A stretch of DNA of 64,000 nt from Phycisphaerae bacterium (GTDB taxonomy: Bacteria; Planctomycetota; Phycisphaerae; UBA1845; UTPLA1): the NCBI GenBank assembly GCA_023150615.1, contig JAKLKO010000011.1, positions 62,001 through 126,000 on the forward strand, given 5' to 3'. The notes below the pieces were generated by a model that saw nothing but the letters and a program-made list of their open reading frames with translations, was not told the DNA's origin and made no database searches. The position numbers and the translations under genes are program-made. Shown here in pieces: positions 25,649-35,933 of this stretch; position 1 is the first letter of the stretch, and each line of letters opens with the position of its first letter.

Positions 25649-27643
25649 CTACACGCGGATCGGCAGGATCACGAGCGGCACGCCGCGGTGATAGAAGCGC
25701 TGCTGCAGCGAGAAGATCGTGTAGTTGTGCAGCAGCCGCGAGAGGAACGTCTCTTCCGGAAAAACGAGCTGGCCGCCGAAGAGGACCGACTTCGGGAACC
25801 GCTTCAGCGTCTCCTCGACGAGCGGCAGGACTTCTTCCGCCACGTCCGTGCCGAACGCGCACACGCCCTCGGCGTAGCAGCCCTGTCGGTTCATGAACGC
25901 GACGTACCGGTCGAGGTCGCTGCGGACCTTTTCCTCCAGCCGCTTGATCTCGTCGGAGCCTTTGAACACACCCGCGTCGACCACTCCGACCTGCACGAAG
26001 ACGAAGTTCGCAAACGTGTTGCCGAAGAGCCGGAAGATGTTCAGCAGCGTGTGCAGGCCCAGTCCGTTGAACCCATTCACGAGCAGTACGGCCGTCTTGG
26101 CCTGCGGATCGCACGGGGGGACGGAGACGTCTGGGGCGGAGGGCGCCTTTCCGCCGGGTCGTTCGGCCGTCTTGACGAGGTCGTCGAGCCGGCCGAGGAG
26201 GCGGAACGTCCGCTCGTAGTGACGGCGGATGAACAGGGCGAGGACGATGAGGCCGCCGGTGACGAGGATCGTGATCCAGCCGCCCTCGTTGAACTTGATG
26301 ATGATGACGGCGACGAGGATGAAGGCGGTGAGCATCAGGGCGGCGCCGTTGATGGCGAGCTTCTTTTGCCAGCCGCGCGCGCGGTTGTACGGGCGGAGCC
26401 AGTGCCGCACCATGCCGAGCTGTGAGAGCACGAACGTGACGAAGACGTTTATGCTGTAGAGCACGACGAGGAAACGCACCGATCCGCCGGTGAACAGCAT
26501 CATCCCCGCGGCCGCAGCGCCCATGAGCAGGATGCCGTTCTGCGTCACGAGTCGGTCGCTGAGCATGGCAAAGCGCGTCGGAAACCAGCGGTCGGTCGCC
26601 ATGTTCGCGAGCACGCGCGGGCCGGGGATGAACCCCGATTGCGCCGCGACGAACAGGATCGCCGCCTCGGAGACCAGCGTGATCAGCACGAAGCCGTATG
26701 AGAGCTTCGGCGGCCAGGAGTGGGTTACGCTCTGAAACAGCACGGCGTTGAGCGTCTTGCCCGGCGTGTGTTCGACGCGGAAGAGCAGGTAGCCGATCAT
26801 CAGGCCGACGACCGTGAACGCAAGCGAGGCGGCCATGTAGCGCATGGTCCGCTTGCCGGTCTGCACCTTCGGATCGCGCAAGACGGGCAGGCCGTTGCTG
26901 ACGGCCTCGATGCCCGTGAAGGTGCCGGCGCCCATGCTGTACGCGCGGAGGATGAGGGCGAGGACGCCGAATAAGCCGACCTCGGCGTGCAGGCTGCGGA
27001 GCTCGAGCATTGTTTCGTCGACCACGCGCGGCATCTCGGGGGCGTGGTGGATCACGGCGTAGAAGATGATGATGGCGTGCGTGATGAGGAAGGTCAGGAA
27101 GATCGGCACGAGAGGGATGACCGATTCCTTCACGCCGCGGAGGTTGAGCGTCGTCAGGACCGCGACACCCGCCATGGCGAACGTGAAGCGGTAGGGCAGC
27201 CACTCGGCGGGCAGGCTGCTGAAGAGCGCATCCGCGCCGCTGGCGATCGAGATCGTGATCGTCAAGACGTAGTCGATCAGCAGCGCGCAGCCGGAGATCA
27301 GCCCTGCCTTCGGCGTCAGGAGCTTGCTGGCGACGAGGTAGCCTCCGCCGCCGGTCGGAAACAGCTCGATGATCTGCGAATAGCTCGCGCTGAGGATGAT
27401 GATCGTCAGGCCGGCGGCCAGCGCGACGAAGATGCCCAGCGCCTTGTGCGGACCGAGGGCGAGGAACGCCTCTTCCGGTCCGTAGCAGGAAGACGAAAGG
27501 CCGTCGGCGCCCAGTCCGATCCAGGCGAAGAAGGCGATCAGCGAGACGTGGTGAAAGACGGCGCGGTCCAGCGGGTCACGGGGCTGTCCGATGATGAGCG
27601 TTCGGATTCGCTGGCGAATTCCAGGAGCTTGCTGGGAGTCCAA
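25649..27643 (-). CDS. APC-superfamily permease, KimA-like potassium transporter
   Basis: 664 residues. Twelve or so membrane segments occupy the first 470 residues, followed by a soluble C-terminal domain of about 190 residues. GADGLSSSCYGPEEAFLALG, FPTGGGGYLVASKLL and FTGIEAVSNGLP resemble the KimA/YdaO group, which imports K+ and is a c-di-AMP target in Firmicutes. The C-terminal part (KTAVLLVNGFNGLGLHTLLN...) has an alpha/beta pattern like the universal-stress-type domain of KimA. Potassium as substrate is inferred by similarity; an amino-acid permease role cannot be excluded. I see no recognisable c-di-AMP riboswitch upstream. Confidence 0.7.
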   Translation of the reverse strand: MDSQQAPGIRQRIRTLIIGQPRDPLDRAVFHHVSLIAFFAWIGLGADGLSSSCYGPEEAFLALGPHKALGIFVALAAGLTIIILSASYSQIIELFPTGGGGYLVASKLLTPKAGLISGCALLIDYVLTITISIASGADALFSSLPAEWLPYRFTFAMAGVAVLTTLNLRGVKESVIPLVPIFLTFLITHAIIIFYAVIHHAPEMPRVVDETMLELRSLHAEVGLFGVLALILRAYSMGAGTFTGIEAVSNGLPVLRDPKVQTGKRTMRYMAASLAFTVVGLMIGYLLFRVEHTPGKTLNAVLFQSVTHSWPPKLSYGFVLITLVSEAAILFVAAQSGFIPGPRVLANMATDRWFPTRFAMLSDRLVTQNGILLMGAAAAGMMLFTGGSVRFLVVLYSINVFVTFVLSQLGMVRHWLRPYNRARGWQKKLAINGAALMLTAFILVAVIIIKFNEGGWITILVTGGLIVLALFIRRHYERTFRLLGRLDDLVKTAERPGGKAPSAPDVSVPPCDPQAKTAVLLVNGFNGLGLHTLLNIFRLFGNTFANFVFVQVGVVDAGVFKGSDEIKRLEEKVRSDLDRYVAFMNRQGCYAEGVCAFGTDVAEEVLPLVEETLKRFPKSVLFGGQLVFPEETFLSRLLHNYTIFSLQQRFYHRGVPLVILPIRV

Positions 27644-27857
27644 CGCGATCGGCCCTCGTGCCGGGGTCGATTATGCGCGCGGCTCGGCGGCGTGTCTCTA
27701 GGCTCGACCGTCGGTGGATGCCGACGTCGAAGTCGGGTTGTGGTCTGTCGTCTTAACTCCGGCTGAATGCGAAGGTTCGGAGTGGTATTCGCGGCGCGAA
27801 AGAAAACGACGAGGCGCGCCCCATTCCATGCGCCTCGTCGCCCCCACCGACCGAAAT

Positions 27858-27883
27858 GTCCTTCAGCCGGCGGCTGAAAGGAC
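27858..27883 (-). terminator. Possible terminator hairpin
   Basis: GTCCTTCAGCC and GGCTGAAAGGAC form an 11-bp stem with one bulged A and a 3-base loop. It lies about 100 bases past the stop of the coiled-coil gene (27984), in the direction of its transcription. The trailing sequence on the minus strand has only a short T-run (ATTTCGG), so strength is uncertain. The rest of 27644-27983 shows no gene. Confidence 0.4.
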
Positions 27884-27983
27884 GGCTGCATTCTGGATTC
27901 GACTCGCCCGTCCTGGCAGTAGGTTGAGTCATGTCCCCCGTGTAGCCGATCCCCCCAGTTTCCCGGACCAGTTCAGGTGGATG

Positions 27984-28250
27984 TCATTCCCCGCCCGGCT
28001 GCTCCTCGAGCATCTTGCGGAGGTAGTTGTTCTCGCGCCGTGTCGCCTCGAGATCGAAAATCAGGTACTTGATCGCCAGCCGCAGGTAATCGATGTGCTC
28101 TTGCAGGCTGCTCATCGTCTGCTTGAGCTTCTGATGTCGTTGCTTGGTCTCTTCGGCCAGCAATTCCAGTTTCGCGCGCTCGTCTTCCGGCAAGGTCCCG
28201 ATCTCCGCGACGAGTTCGGCGAGCTTCTTCTGAAAGGTCTGCTCGTCCAC
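27984..28250 (-). CDS. Small coiled-coil protein
   Basis: 88 residues from a GTG at 28250, preceded by GGGGGAGGG at a 6-base spacing. The longer frame back to 28835 is Arg-rich and not credible. The protein is almost wholly helical with strong heptads: QTFQKKLAELVAEIGTLPED, then AEETKQRHQKLKQTMSSLQ, then YLIFDLEATRRENNYLRKML. No cysteine, membrane segment or enzyme motif is present. The pattern suggests a dimeric structural or adaptor protein of the cytoplasm. The function is not recognised. It is divergent from leuS. Confidence 0.7.
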   Translation of the reverse strand: MDEQTFQKKLAELVAEIGTLPEDERAKLELLAEETKQRHQKLKQTMSSLQEHIDYLRLAIKYLIFDLEATRRENNYLRKMLEEQPGGE

Positions 28251-28806
28251 GTGCGTCCCTCCCCCAGCGTGCCGCCGCATGGGTCGAATCCGTCTCCAAC
28301 CGCCGCGTTCCGGCACCCCCTCAACGCGACTCCTCCGGTCGCCCCCGGGGAGGAGCAAGCCCCGTGCCAGCGGGCGGCGCGATTCGGTCGCGCGCGCTGC
28401 GTGGCTCGCGCGGGCGCTAAAAAGCGCGGTTGTGAGCGCGCGACACGGGTTCAGCTCGCGAATCGCAATCGCGGTGAACGCTTCCGCCTGTAGCGGCGCG
28501 TTGCCGCCGGTCAACACCGCGCGCTGCGATGCATCGACACGCATCGGATAAGCCGTGTTCCGGAGGCCGGTTGCGCGATCGGGCCGTTGCGCGGCGATCA
28601 CGTCGGCGGCGCTGCGTTCCGGCAACGGTACGGGAGCTTGAGGCCGCGAGCGGCGTCCGGCAGAATGCGATCGTCTGATAACCGCTGACGTGCGGAGGCG
28701 ATGATTCGAGGCGGCGGGTTGAGGGCCGCGCTGCTGCCCGAGTCGGGCCGACGGTCGTTCGAGTCGCCGCCCGGATGAACGGCCGCGGTTAAGGGAGCCA
28801 TCACGG
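28251..28806. other. Divergent intergenic region, no gene recognised
   Basis: About 556 bases between the coiled-coil gene and leuS. Open frames here are Arg/Pro/Ser-rich shadows. It must contain promoters for both genes, but no convincing -35/-10 pair was found; TGATAACC near 28676 is the only AT-rich stretch. Confidence 0.5.
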
Positions 28807-31683
28807 ATGAATGGGCAGTACGACTTTGCGGCCATCGAGCCGAAGTGGCAGCGTTACTGGGACGAGCACCAGACGTTTCGCGCTGTCGGACCGGGCGACG
28901 CGGGCTTCGATGCCGCGCGGCCGAAGTACTACGTGCTCGACTTCTTCCCCTATCCGAGCGGCGCAGGCCTGCACGTCGGTCATCCGGAGGGCTACACGGC
29001 GACGGATATCCTGGCGCGCTATCGGCGGATGTGCGGCTACAACGTGCTGCATCCTATGGGCTGGGACGCGTTTGGCCTGCCGGCCGAGCAGTACGCGGTG
29101 GAGACGAACACGCATCCGCGGCTCACGACCGAGGCGAACATCGCGCGGTTCCGCACGCAGCTCAAGCGACTTGGATTCTCGTACGACTGGTCGCGCGAGC
29201 TGGCGACGACCGATCCGGACTACTACCGCTGGACACAGTGGATCTTCCTGAAGCTGTACGAGAGCTACTACGACCGCGCGGAGGACCGCGCGCGGCCGCT
29301 GTCGGACCTCGTGCAGCAGCTTGAAGCCGAGCGGCGCGTCGTGCGCTTCGACGGTGAGATTGTCTCGGCGGGCGATCCGGGCATGCAGCAGTTGGGCGGG
29401 ATCCCGGCCGGCACGCGCTTCTGGCATCAGCTCAGCGCCGAGGAGCAGCGCGACGTACTGGATCGTCAGCGCCTTGCGTACCTGGCCGAGGTCCGCGTGA
29501 ACTGGTGCCCGGCGCTGGGCACGGTTCTTTCCAATGAGGAGGTCACGAGCGAAGGCCGGAGCGAGCGCGGCAATCATCTCGTGTTCCGTCGCCCGCTTCG
29601 GCAGTGGATGCTGCGGATCACGGCGTACGCGGACCGGCTGGAGCGTGATCTGGAGCCGCTGGACTGGCCGGAATCGGTCAAGTTGATGCAGCGGAACTGG
29701 ATCGGTCGCAGCGAGGGGGCGGAGGTGGAGTTCGCGGTCGAGGATCGCGAGGATTCGATCACGGTCTTCACAACGCGGCCGGACACGTTGTACGGCGCGA
29801 CGTACATGGTCCTTGCGCCGGAACATCCGCTGGTCGAGCTTGTCACGACACCGTCTCAGCGCGACGCGGTCCGCGCCTACGTCGCCGCGGCGGTCAACAA
29901 GAGCGAATTGGCGCGGACGGCCGAGACGAAGACCAAGAGCGGCGTGTTCACGGGCGGGTACGCGATCAATCCCGTCTGGCCGGCGGGCGATCCGCGGGCG
30001 CGGATCCCGATCTGGATCGCGGACTACGTGCTGCTGGGCTACGGCACGGGCGCGATCATGGCCGTTCCGGCGCACGACACGCGCGACCTGGAGTTTGCGG
30101 AACAGTTCGCGCTGCCGGTGCTTCAGGTGGTGCAGCCGCCGGACGGTTTCGACTGGCGCGGCTACGTGGAGGAAGGCACGGCGATCAACTCGCCGCCGCC
30201 GGGCACCGCGGCGGGCGGTTGCGATTTCAACGGGCTTGCGACGCCCGAGGCGAAGCGACGGATCATCGCCTGGCTGGAGGCTCGCGATTGCGGTCGCGGG
30301 CGCGTTCAGTATCGCCTGCGCGACTGGCTGTTTTCGCGGCAGCGCTACTGGGGAGAGCCGTTTCCGATCGTGCATTGCGGCGCGTGCGGGACGGTGGCGC
30401 TCGGCGAAGACGCGCTGCCGGTCCGACTGCCGGACATCGACAACTTCATGCCCACGCCGCTGCCGGAGGATTCCACCGCCGATCCGGAGCCGCCGCTGGC
30501 CCGCGCGAGCGACTGGGTTCGAACGACCTGTCCGCGCTGCGGCGGCGTGGCGCGGCGGGAATTGAACACGATGCCGAACTGGGCCGGCTCGTGCTGGTAC
30601 TACCTGCGCTTCATGGATCCGCACAACGAGCGTGAGTTCTGCTCGAAGCAGGCGGAGCGCTATTGGATGCACTCGCTGCGAGAGGACGGCCGGCCGCACG
30701 TCGGCGGGGTCGATCTTTACCTCGGCGGGGCGGAACACGCCGTGCTGCATCTTCTGTACGCGCGCTTCTGGCACAAGGTGCTCTACGACCTCGGGTACGT
30801 GAGCACGCCCGAGCCGTTCGGTCGGTTGTTCAACCAGGGCATGATCCGCGCGTTCGCGTATCGCGACTCGCGCGGCGTGCCGGTGGGCTACGACGAGATC
30901 GACTTCCGCGACGACGACGCGTACCTGAAGGCGACGGGGGAGCGGCTGGAAGGCGCGGTCGAGAAGATGAGCAAGAGTCTCAAGAACGTGATCAACCCGG
31001 ACGAGGTCGTGGCGGAGTACGGCGCGGACTCGCTTCGGTTGTACGAGATGTTCATGGGGCCGCTCGAAGCGAGCAAGCCGTGGAACCCGCGCGACGTGCC
31101 GGGTGTGCTGCGGTTCCTGCAACGCGCCTGGCGGCTCGTCGTCGATCCGCAGACGGGCGGTCTGTCGGGTCGCATCCGGCCCGGGCCGGCGTTGGCGGAG
31201 CCCGAGGCGGAGCCGATCGAGCGCGCGCTGCACCGCATGATCAGAAAGGTGACGGAGGACCTCGGTCGCATGGCGTTCAACACGGCCATCGCGGCGATGA
31301 TGGAGTTCGTCAACGAGGCCACGTCGGCGCCCGTGCTGACGCGCGATCAGCTCGAGCGGTTCGTGCTCATCCTGTCGCCGTTCGCGCCGCACATCGCCGA
31401 GGAACTGTGGCAGCGGCTCCGCAGGACGGAGTGGAAGTGCAGCCTCGCGTGCGAGCGCTGGCCAACGTACGACGCGTCGCGGGTGGTCGAGTCGCAGATC
31501 GAGATCGCCGTGCAGTTGAACGGCAAGCTGGTGGCGACGGTGGTGGTGCCGGCGGATGCGGATGAGGATGCGATGAGATCAGCGGCGCGTGGCGAAGCGA
31601 GAGTGTCGGCGCGGCTGGCGGGCCGGACGATCCGCAAGGAGATCGTGGTCAAGGGACGGCTCGTGAATATCGTCGTTGGATGA
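28807..31683 (+). CDS. leuS: Leucyl-tRNA synthetase
   Basis: 958 residues, versus about 860 in E. coli. It charges tRNA-Leu. The HIGH-type signature is HVGH (56-59) in [15 protein letters not shown], and the KMSKS motif is exact (720-724, EKMSKSLKN). The CP1 editing domain shows [19 protein letters not shown]. Oddities: roughly 65 extra residues (about 157-222) interrupt the catalytic core after LKLYESYYD. The zinc-binding Cys cluster usually found after the NWCP..TVL(S/A)NEEV segment is absent. A second Cys set (HCGACG and CPRCGG) remains in the later insertion. The start at 28807 fits the family N-terminus. Confidence 0.97.
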   Translation: MNGQYDFAAIEPKWQRYWDEHQTFRAVGPGDAGFDAARPKYYVLDFFPYPSGAGLHVGHPEGYTATDILARYRRMCGYNVLHPMGWDAFGLPAEQYAVETNTHPRLTTEANIARFRTQLKRLGFSYDWSRELATTDPDYYRWTQWIFLKLYESYYDRAEDRARPLSDLVQQLEAERRVVRFDGEIVSAGDPGMQQLGGIPAGTRFWHQLSAEEQRDVLDRQRLAYLAEVRVNWCPALGTVLSNEEVTSEGRSERGNHLVFRRPLRQWMLRITAYADRLERDLEPLDWPESVKLMQRNWIGRSEGAEVEFAVEDREDSITVFTTRPDTLYGATYMVLAPEHPLVELVTTPSQRDAVRAYVAAAVNKSELARTAETKTKSGVFTGGYAINPVWPAGDPRARIPIWIADYVLLGYGTGAIMAVPAHDTRDLEFAEQFALPVLQVVQPPDGFDWRGYVEEGTAINSPPPGTAAGGCDFNGLATPEAKRRIIAWLEARDCGRGRVQYRLRDWLFSRQRYWGEPFPIVHCGACGTVALGEDALPVRLPDIDNFMPTPLPEDSTADPEPPLARASDWVRTTCPRCGGVARRELNTMPNWAGSCWYYLRFMDPHNEREFCSKQAERYWMHSLREDGRPHVGGVDLYLGGAEHAVLHLLYARFWHKVLYDLGYVSTPEPFGRLFNQGMIRAFAYRDSRGVPVGYDEIDFRDDDAYLKATGERLEGAVEKMSKSLKNVINPDEVVAEYGADSLRLYEMFMGPLEASKPWNPRDVPGVLRFLQRAWRLVVDPQTGGLSGRIRPGPALAEPEAEPIERALHRMIRKVTEDLGRMAFNTAIAAMMEFVNEATSAPVLTRDQLERFVLILSPFAPHIAEELWQRLRRTEWKCSLACERWPTYDASRVVESQIEIAVQLNGKLVATVVVPADADEDAMRSAARGEARVSARLAGRTIRKEIVVKGRLVNIVVG

Positions 31684-31730
31684 GGGCGGCTCTCGGCGAC
31701 GTTGCGGAGAAACGGTTGGGACGCGGGTCG

Positions 31731-32294
31731 ATGGAAATCGAGGCGAAGTTCGCCGTGCCGACGTTCGACGCGGTCCGCGCCGCGCTCCACGCCGCCGGGG
31801 CGACGCACGTCGGCCGCGTGCTTGAGACCAATCGCTTTTTCGATCGGCCAGACGGGTCGTTGCGTCAATCAGGCTGCGGGCTGCGCGTCCGCGCGCTTCA
31901 GACGCTCGACGGTCCGGCGCGCGGATCGTCGATCACGTTTAAGGGACCCCTCGCGCCCGGACCGCTCAAGATGCGTCCGGAGTACGAGGTGCAGGTGGAC
32001 GACGCGGGGAGCGCTGCGGCACTGCTCGCGCAGCTCGGGTTCGTCGAGTTCTTCGCGTTCGAAAAGCGGCGCGAGAGCTGGCGGCTCGGCGCGTGCGAGA
32101 TCGAGCTGGATGAACTGCCGCATCTCGGCTGCTACGTCGAGGTCGAAGGTCCGTCGACCGAGCGGATCGAGGAGGCGCGGCGACTTCTCAGCCTCGAAAC
32201 GGTCGACAACATCCGCGCCAGCTACCTCGGCCTGCTTGTGCGCCACTGTCAAACGGCCGGTATCACGTCGCGCCACATCACGTTTTCATCTTAG
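31731..32294 (+). CDS. CYTH-domain protein (CyaB/ThTPase-like)
   Basis: 187 residues. The N-terminal MEIEAKF is the E-x-E-x-K signature of CYTH tunnels, which bind triphosphates with divalent metals. Further charged strands follow: GLRVRALQ, SITFKGP, RPEYEVQV and CEIELDELPHLGCYVEVEG. Members include class IV adenylate cyclase (CyaB) and thiamine or inorganic triphosphatase; which one applies cannot be told. The family motif sets the start at 31731. An upstream ATG at 31680 overlaps the leuS stop (ATGA) and would add 17 residues. Probably co-transcribed with leuS. Confidence 0.85.
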   Translation: MEIEAKFAVPTFDAVRAALHAAGATHVGRVLETNRFFDRPDGSLRQSGCGLRVRALQTLDGPARGSSITFKGPLAPGPLKMRPEYEVQVDDAGSAAALLAQLGFVEFFAFEKRRESWRLGACEIELDELPHLGCYVEVEGPSTERIEEARRLLSLETVDNIRASYLGLLVRHCQTAGITSRHITFSS

Positions 32295-32331
32295 GAGAAT
32301 CGACGACCGAACGCGTCGGAAACGTCCGTCC

Positions 32332-32360
32332 TTGACGGGCACGCGCGACGCACGTACAGT
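32332..32360 (+). promoter_or_regulatory. Sigma-70-type promoter for the SDR gene
   Basis: TTGACG (32332-32337) and TACAGT (32355-32360) are separated by 17 bases. The predicted transcription start is near 32367, about 23 bases before the ATG at 32390. Confidence 0.55.
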
Positions 32361-32389
32361 CAGGCGTTTTCACCGATTCGGGAGTCGGC

Positions 32390-33418
32390 ATGAATCTTGT
32401 TACGGGCTCGACCGGTCTTCTGGGCAGTCACATCGTCGAGCAGCTTCGGCGGCGCGGACGGCCGGTGCGCGTGCTCGTCCGGCCGGGCGCGGACATGCGC
32501 TGGCTGGCCACGCAGGGCGTGGAGATCGCGACCGGGGACCTGACGGACCGCGCCTCGGTCGATGCGGCGTGCGCGGGCGTGACGGCCGTGTTTCACGCGG
32601 CGGCGCGTGTCGGTGACTGGGGTCCGTGGGAGGAGTTTCAGCGGATCACGATCGACGGCAGCCGCAACCTGTTCGACGCCATCGAGCGCGCGAAGGTCGC
32701 GCGGCTGGTGCACATCAGCTCGATCAGCGTCTACGGGCACGTGAACGGCGAGGGCAAGGTGTTCGACGAGTCCGCGCCGCTCGGGCAGAACGTGCACCGC
32801 TGGTCGTACTACACACGGGCCAAGGTGGCTGTCGAGGAGATGCTCTGGGCGCGGCGCGAGCGGTTGGCGTTCACGGTCATCCGGCCGAGCTGGCTGTACG
32901 GCCCGCGGGACCGCGCGACGATCGCGCGGATGGTGAACCTCGTCCGCAGCGGCCGGGCCAAGCTGCTGGGGGACGGTGAGAACCGGCTGAACATGGTCTA
33001 CGCGGGCAACGTGGCCGAGGCGTGCATCCTTGCGGCGGATTTGCCGACGGCCGTGCACGAGGCGTACAACGTCAGCAACGACGGCGTCATGACGCCGAAG
33101 CGCTACTACGAGCTGATGGCCCGGGCGCTGGATTGCCCGCCGGTCACGCGGCACGTGCCGTACGGTGTGGCGTATGGGGTGGCGTTCGCGCTGGAAGTGA
33201 TCGGACACGCGCTGCGTCTCAAGCGCCCGCCGATGATCACGCGCTACGCGGTGTGGCTGATGGGTCGCCGCGCGTTTTTCTCGGCCGAGAAGGCGCGGCG
33301 CGAGCTGGGCTGGAAGTCGACCGTCTCGTACGAGGAAGGCATTCCGATGACCGTTGGCTGGTATCTCGATCACTTCGAGTCGGCGCGGCAGCCTTCCGGA
33401 TCGCTGGTCCGAGCCTGA
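32390..33418 (+). CDS. NAD(P)-dependent epimerase/dehydratase (extended SDR)
   Basis: 342 residues. The Rossmann motif [11 protein letters not shown] is at the N-terminus, with the VFHAAA strand following. The catalytic pattern is HISSISVYG with YYTRAK (Y-x3-K). The C-terminal half has [11 protein letters not shown] and VYAGNVAEA, typical of the 3-beta-HSD/dihydroflavonol-reductase-like branch of extended SDRs. It acts on a sugar nucleotide, steroid-like or other small alcohol; the substrate is not identifiable. It has its own promoter and precedes the cyclophilin gene by 60 bases. Confidence 0.85.
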   Translation: MNLVTGSTGLLGSHIVEQLRRRGRPVRVLVRPGADMRWLATQGVEIATGDLTDRASVDAACAGVTAVFHAAARVGDWGPWEEFQRITIDGSRNLFDAIERAKVARLVHISSISVYGHVNGEGKVFDESAPLGQNVHRWSYYTRAKVAVEEMLWARRERLAFTVIRPSWLYGPRDRATIARMVNLVRSGRAKLLGDGENRLNMVYAGNVAEACILAADLPTAVHEAYNVSNDGVMTPKRYYELMARALDCPPVTRHVPYGVAYGVAFALEVIGHALRLKRPPMITRYAVWLMGRRAFFSAEKARRELGWKSTVSYEEGIPMTVGWYLDHFESARQPSGSLVRA

Positions 33419-33478
33419 CACCGAATCATCCGCGCGGTGCCGAGGGTCGGATCGGACGCGGCGCGCAGGAGCTTGCAC

Positions 33479-33970
33479 ATGGCGAAACAGGCGCTGATTC
33501 GCACCAACCTCGGCGACATGCGCGTGAAGTTTTTCCCGGACAAGGCGCCGAACCACGTCGAGAATTTCCTGGAGCTGGCCGAGAGCGGCTTTTACCGCGG
33601 ACTGCGGTTCCATCGCATCATCCGGGGCTTCGTCATCCAGGGCGGATGTCCGCGCGGCGACGGAACGGGCAACGGTCCGCGCCGACTTCGCGCGGAATTC
33701 AACGACGTGAAGCACGTCCGCGGCGTGCTGTCGATGGCCCGCGCCAACGATCCCAACTCGGCCAGTTGCCAGTTCTTCATCTGCCTCGATGAGTGTCCGA
33801 ACCTCGACGGGCTGTACACGGCGTTCGGCACGCTGATCGACGCGGAGTCCTTCGAGACGCTCTCGCGTATCGAGTCCGTCCCGGTCCGTGACAACGGCTA
33901 CGGCGAGCATTCGGCTCCTACCGAGCCGGTTGAGATCGAATCTGTCGTCGTTGAGACCGTGCCCAACTGA
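33479..33970 (+). CDS. Cyclophilin-type peptidyl-prolyl isomerase
   Basis: 163 residues, the size of bacterial cyclophilins. It speeds cis-trans isomerisation of X-Pro bonds. The active-site Arg is in FHRIIRGFVIQGGCPRGDGTG, and GVLSMARANDPNSASCQFFICL follows with the usual Gln-Phe-Phe. AGGAG lies 8 bases before the ATG. No signal peptide is seen, so it is cytoplasmic. The C-terminus is slightly acidic. The canonical Trp for cyclosporin binding is replaced (CPNLDGLYTAFG), as in many bacterial members. Confidence 0.93.
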   Translation: MAKQALIRTNLGDMRVKFFPDKAPNHVENFLELAESGFYRGLRFHRIIRGFVIQGGCPRGDGTGNGPRRLRAEFNDVKHVRGVLSMARANDPNSASCQFFICLDECPNLDGLYTAFGTLIDAESFETLSRIESVPVRDNGYGEHSAPTEPVEIESVVVETVPN

Positions 33971-34002
33971 ATCCACGGATCGCTGCGCGGGCGCTCGGCG
34001 GC

Positions 34003-34032
34003 TTGTCACCGCGCGTCGCGGCCCGCTATAGT
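34003..34032 (+). promoter_or_regulatory. Sigma-70-type promoter for the Nudix gene
   Basis: TTGTCA (34003-34008) and TATAGT (34027-34032), spacer 18. Both boxes match the consensus at 5 of 6. The ATG at 34064 is 31 bases further on, with GGGAG between. Confidence 0.6.
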
Positions 34033-34063
34033 CCGCCCGTTTCGGCGGGAGCCGCGGGCGGCG

Positions 34064-34471
34064 ATGGGCGAACGCTACACAATCGAAAACCCGATGCGCG
34101 GCGTGATCGGCGTGCTGCGGCGCGAGGATCGGTTTCTGCTGATCCAGCGCGGTAATGTCGATCGAGCGCCGTATCAGTGGTGCTTTCCGGGCGGGGGAAT
34201 CGAGGAGGGCGAGTCGGAGCGTGATGCGCTGGTCCGCGAGATGCGCGAGGAGCTGTCGGTCGGCGTCGAGCCGCTGGAGCGGTTATTCGTGCAGACCAAG
34301 CACGGCGGCCGGCTGCTGCTCTACTGGTGGTCGGCGCGGCTGATTGGCGGGGAGCCGGTGGCCAACCCGTCCGAGGTCGCGGCGTTCGCGTGGCTGACGC
34401 CGGACGAAGTCCGCGGCCGATCGGACGTGATTCCGGGGACCGACGCGATCTTTACGCACTTCGGCGTGTAG
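34064..34471 (+). CDS. Nudix hydrolase
   Basis: 135 residues. The Nudix box is complete: GGGIEEGESERDALVREMREELSV (G-x5-E-x7-REMREEL). It hydrolyses a nucleoside diphosphate linked to some moiety X with Mg2+; substrate choice (8-oxo-dGTP, ADP-ribose or other) is not clear. It has its own promoter. Its 3' end overlaps that of the MFS gene on the other strand by 20 bases. Confidence 0.88.
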   Translation: MGERYTIENPMRGVIGVLRREDRFLLIQRGNVDRAPYQWCFPGGGIEEGESERDALVREMREELSVGVEPLERLFVQTKHGGRLLLYWWSARLIGGEPVANPSEVAAFAWLTPDEVRGRSDVIPGTDAIFTHFGV

Positions 34472-35804
34472 CGCGCCGCTCGTCTCGGGCGAGGCGGCGG
34501 AACAGGACCATGCCGGTCGTGGCCGAGGCGAACGCGACGACGAAGACCAGCCAGTCGATGTAGTGGTAGAGCAGCGCGCCGGCGAACGGGGCGACGAGTC
34601 CGCGCAGTCCGGTCAGCGAGACGTGCACGCCCATGTAGAGATCGGCGCGTTCATCGCGCGCGAAGTGGAGGTGGCCGATGTTCCAGGCGATCGCGCCGCC
34701 GCCCTGCGCGAGGCCGTCGATGATCCGCCCGACCGCGTAGATGCCGACGGCGACGGGGAAGATTCCGGGCGCGTCGCCGACCTGGTGCGCGAGCAGCGCG
34801 CCGGCGCCGCAGAAGAGCATCGACCCGGACCAGCAGAGGGAGTTGAGGACGCGGAATCGCAGGACGCCCACGCGGTCGAAGAGGTTCGCCCAGAGCGGGA
34901 GCATGAGCAGCATGGCGATTCGCGGCAGGATGTCGGTCTGGAGGTTGCTGGCGGTGTAGGAGAGCTTCAGCACCTTCGTGAGGACAATCGTGTTGACCGG
35001 CATCGCCATGAGGTTGGCGCAGCCGATGCACATCTGCGCCGTGCAGTAGCGCGCGAAACGCGGATCGGCGAGCAGCGTTTCGGCCATGCGCGACAGGAGC
35101 ATCCGCGGCGACATGAGCGAACCGAGCGTGAACGGCTCGATGCGGTCGGCGTCGTCCATCGCGCGGTCCGCGCTGTTCTGAGCCAGCGCGAGCATGCGGC
35201 GTTCGCCGCGGACGTGGCTGCGCTGCATCCAGAGGATGCCCGCCGCGCCGAGGGCCGCGACGAGCGGATAGAGCCAGCGGTATGACAGCGGCTGGAAGTC
35301 GAACAGCAGGCCGGTGCCGATGATGACCGGCAGGCCGGTCAGCGCGCGAACCAGTTGCAGGCGCGCCGTGATGCGACCGCGATGCGACGCGGGATAATTG
35401 CGGTTCCAGAGGCTCGCCCGCGACGTTACGACGCCCGACATGAAGGCGCGCGACAGGGCGATCTGTGCGGCGAACAGCCAGCCGGCGGCGGGCGTCGGCG
35501 GCGTCATGCCGACCGAGGCCGTGGCAAGGATGCAGCCCGCGGCGAGGAGCGTGAGCACGCGGAGCTTCGGACGGCCGACGAGCAGCGCGCCCCAGACCAG
35601 GCTGACGAGGTTGGCGAACGCGGGCGTGGCCTGCACGACGGTGATGAGCAGGTTTCCGGCGTCGAAGGTCTTGCTGACGATGACGGCCGAGACGGTGCCT
35701 TCGACGAGGCCCGCGAGCATGCCCCAGAGCAGCAGGTGCTGCATCTCGATGACGTAGTTGCGGCGGGTCATGTATGGGAGCGATCGCGCCGCGAGCAGGT
35801 CCAC
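34452..35804 (-). CDS. MFS-type transporter
   Basis: About 450 residues with 11-12 hydrophobic segments, such as HLLLWGMLAGLVEGTVSAVIV and PVIIGTGLLFDF. The fold pattern and lengths fit the major facilitator superfamily. A central cytoplasmic loop (about residues 195-240, rich in Arg/Glu/Asp) divides two halves. The GTG at 35804 has GGAG about 9 bases upstream and is preferred; an ATG at 35771 lacks a ribosome site, and the frame runs back to 35867. Substrate unknown. It is convergent with the Nudix gene. Confidence 0.75.
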   Translation of the reverse strand: MDLLAARSLPYMTRRNYVIEMQHLLLWGMLAGLVEGTVSAVIVSKTFDAGNLLITVVQATPAFANLVSLVWGALLVGRPKLRVLTLLAAGCILATASVGMTPPTPAAGWLFAAQIALSRAFMSGVVTSRASLWNRNYPASHRGRITARLQLVRALTGLPVIIGTGLLFDFQPLSYRWLYPLVAALGAAGILWMQRSHVRGERRMLALAQNSADRAMDDADRIEPFTLGSLMSPRMLLSRMAETLLADPRFARYCTAQMCIGCANLMAMPVNTIVLTKVLKLSYTASNLQTDILPRIAMLLMLPLWANLFDRVGVLRFRVLNSLCWSGSMLFCGAGALLAHQVGDAPGIFPVAVGIYAVGRIIDGLAQGGGAIAWNIGHLHFARDERADLYMGVHVSLTGLRGLVAPFAGALLYHYIDWLVFVVAFASATTGMVLFRRLARDERRATRRSA

Positions 35805-35933
35805 CGGGTTCGTCTCCGTGGCTGTAAAAAGGGGGCGCAGCGTACGCCGCGCCGCGCCGGCGGGCAACTCCGATTCGGTCGCGCGGCGCCTCCGACCGAT
35901 GGAAATGACGTCGCGGCCGTGCGAACTCGGCGG

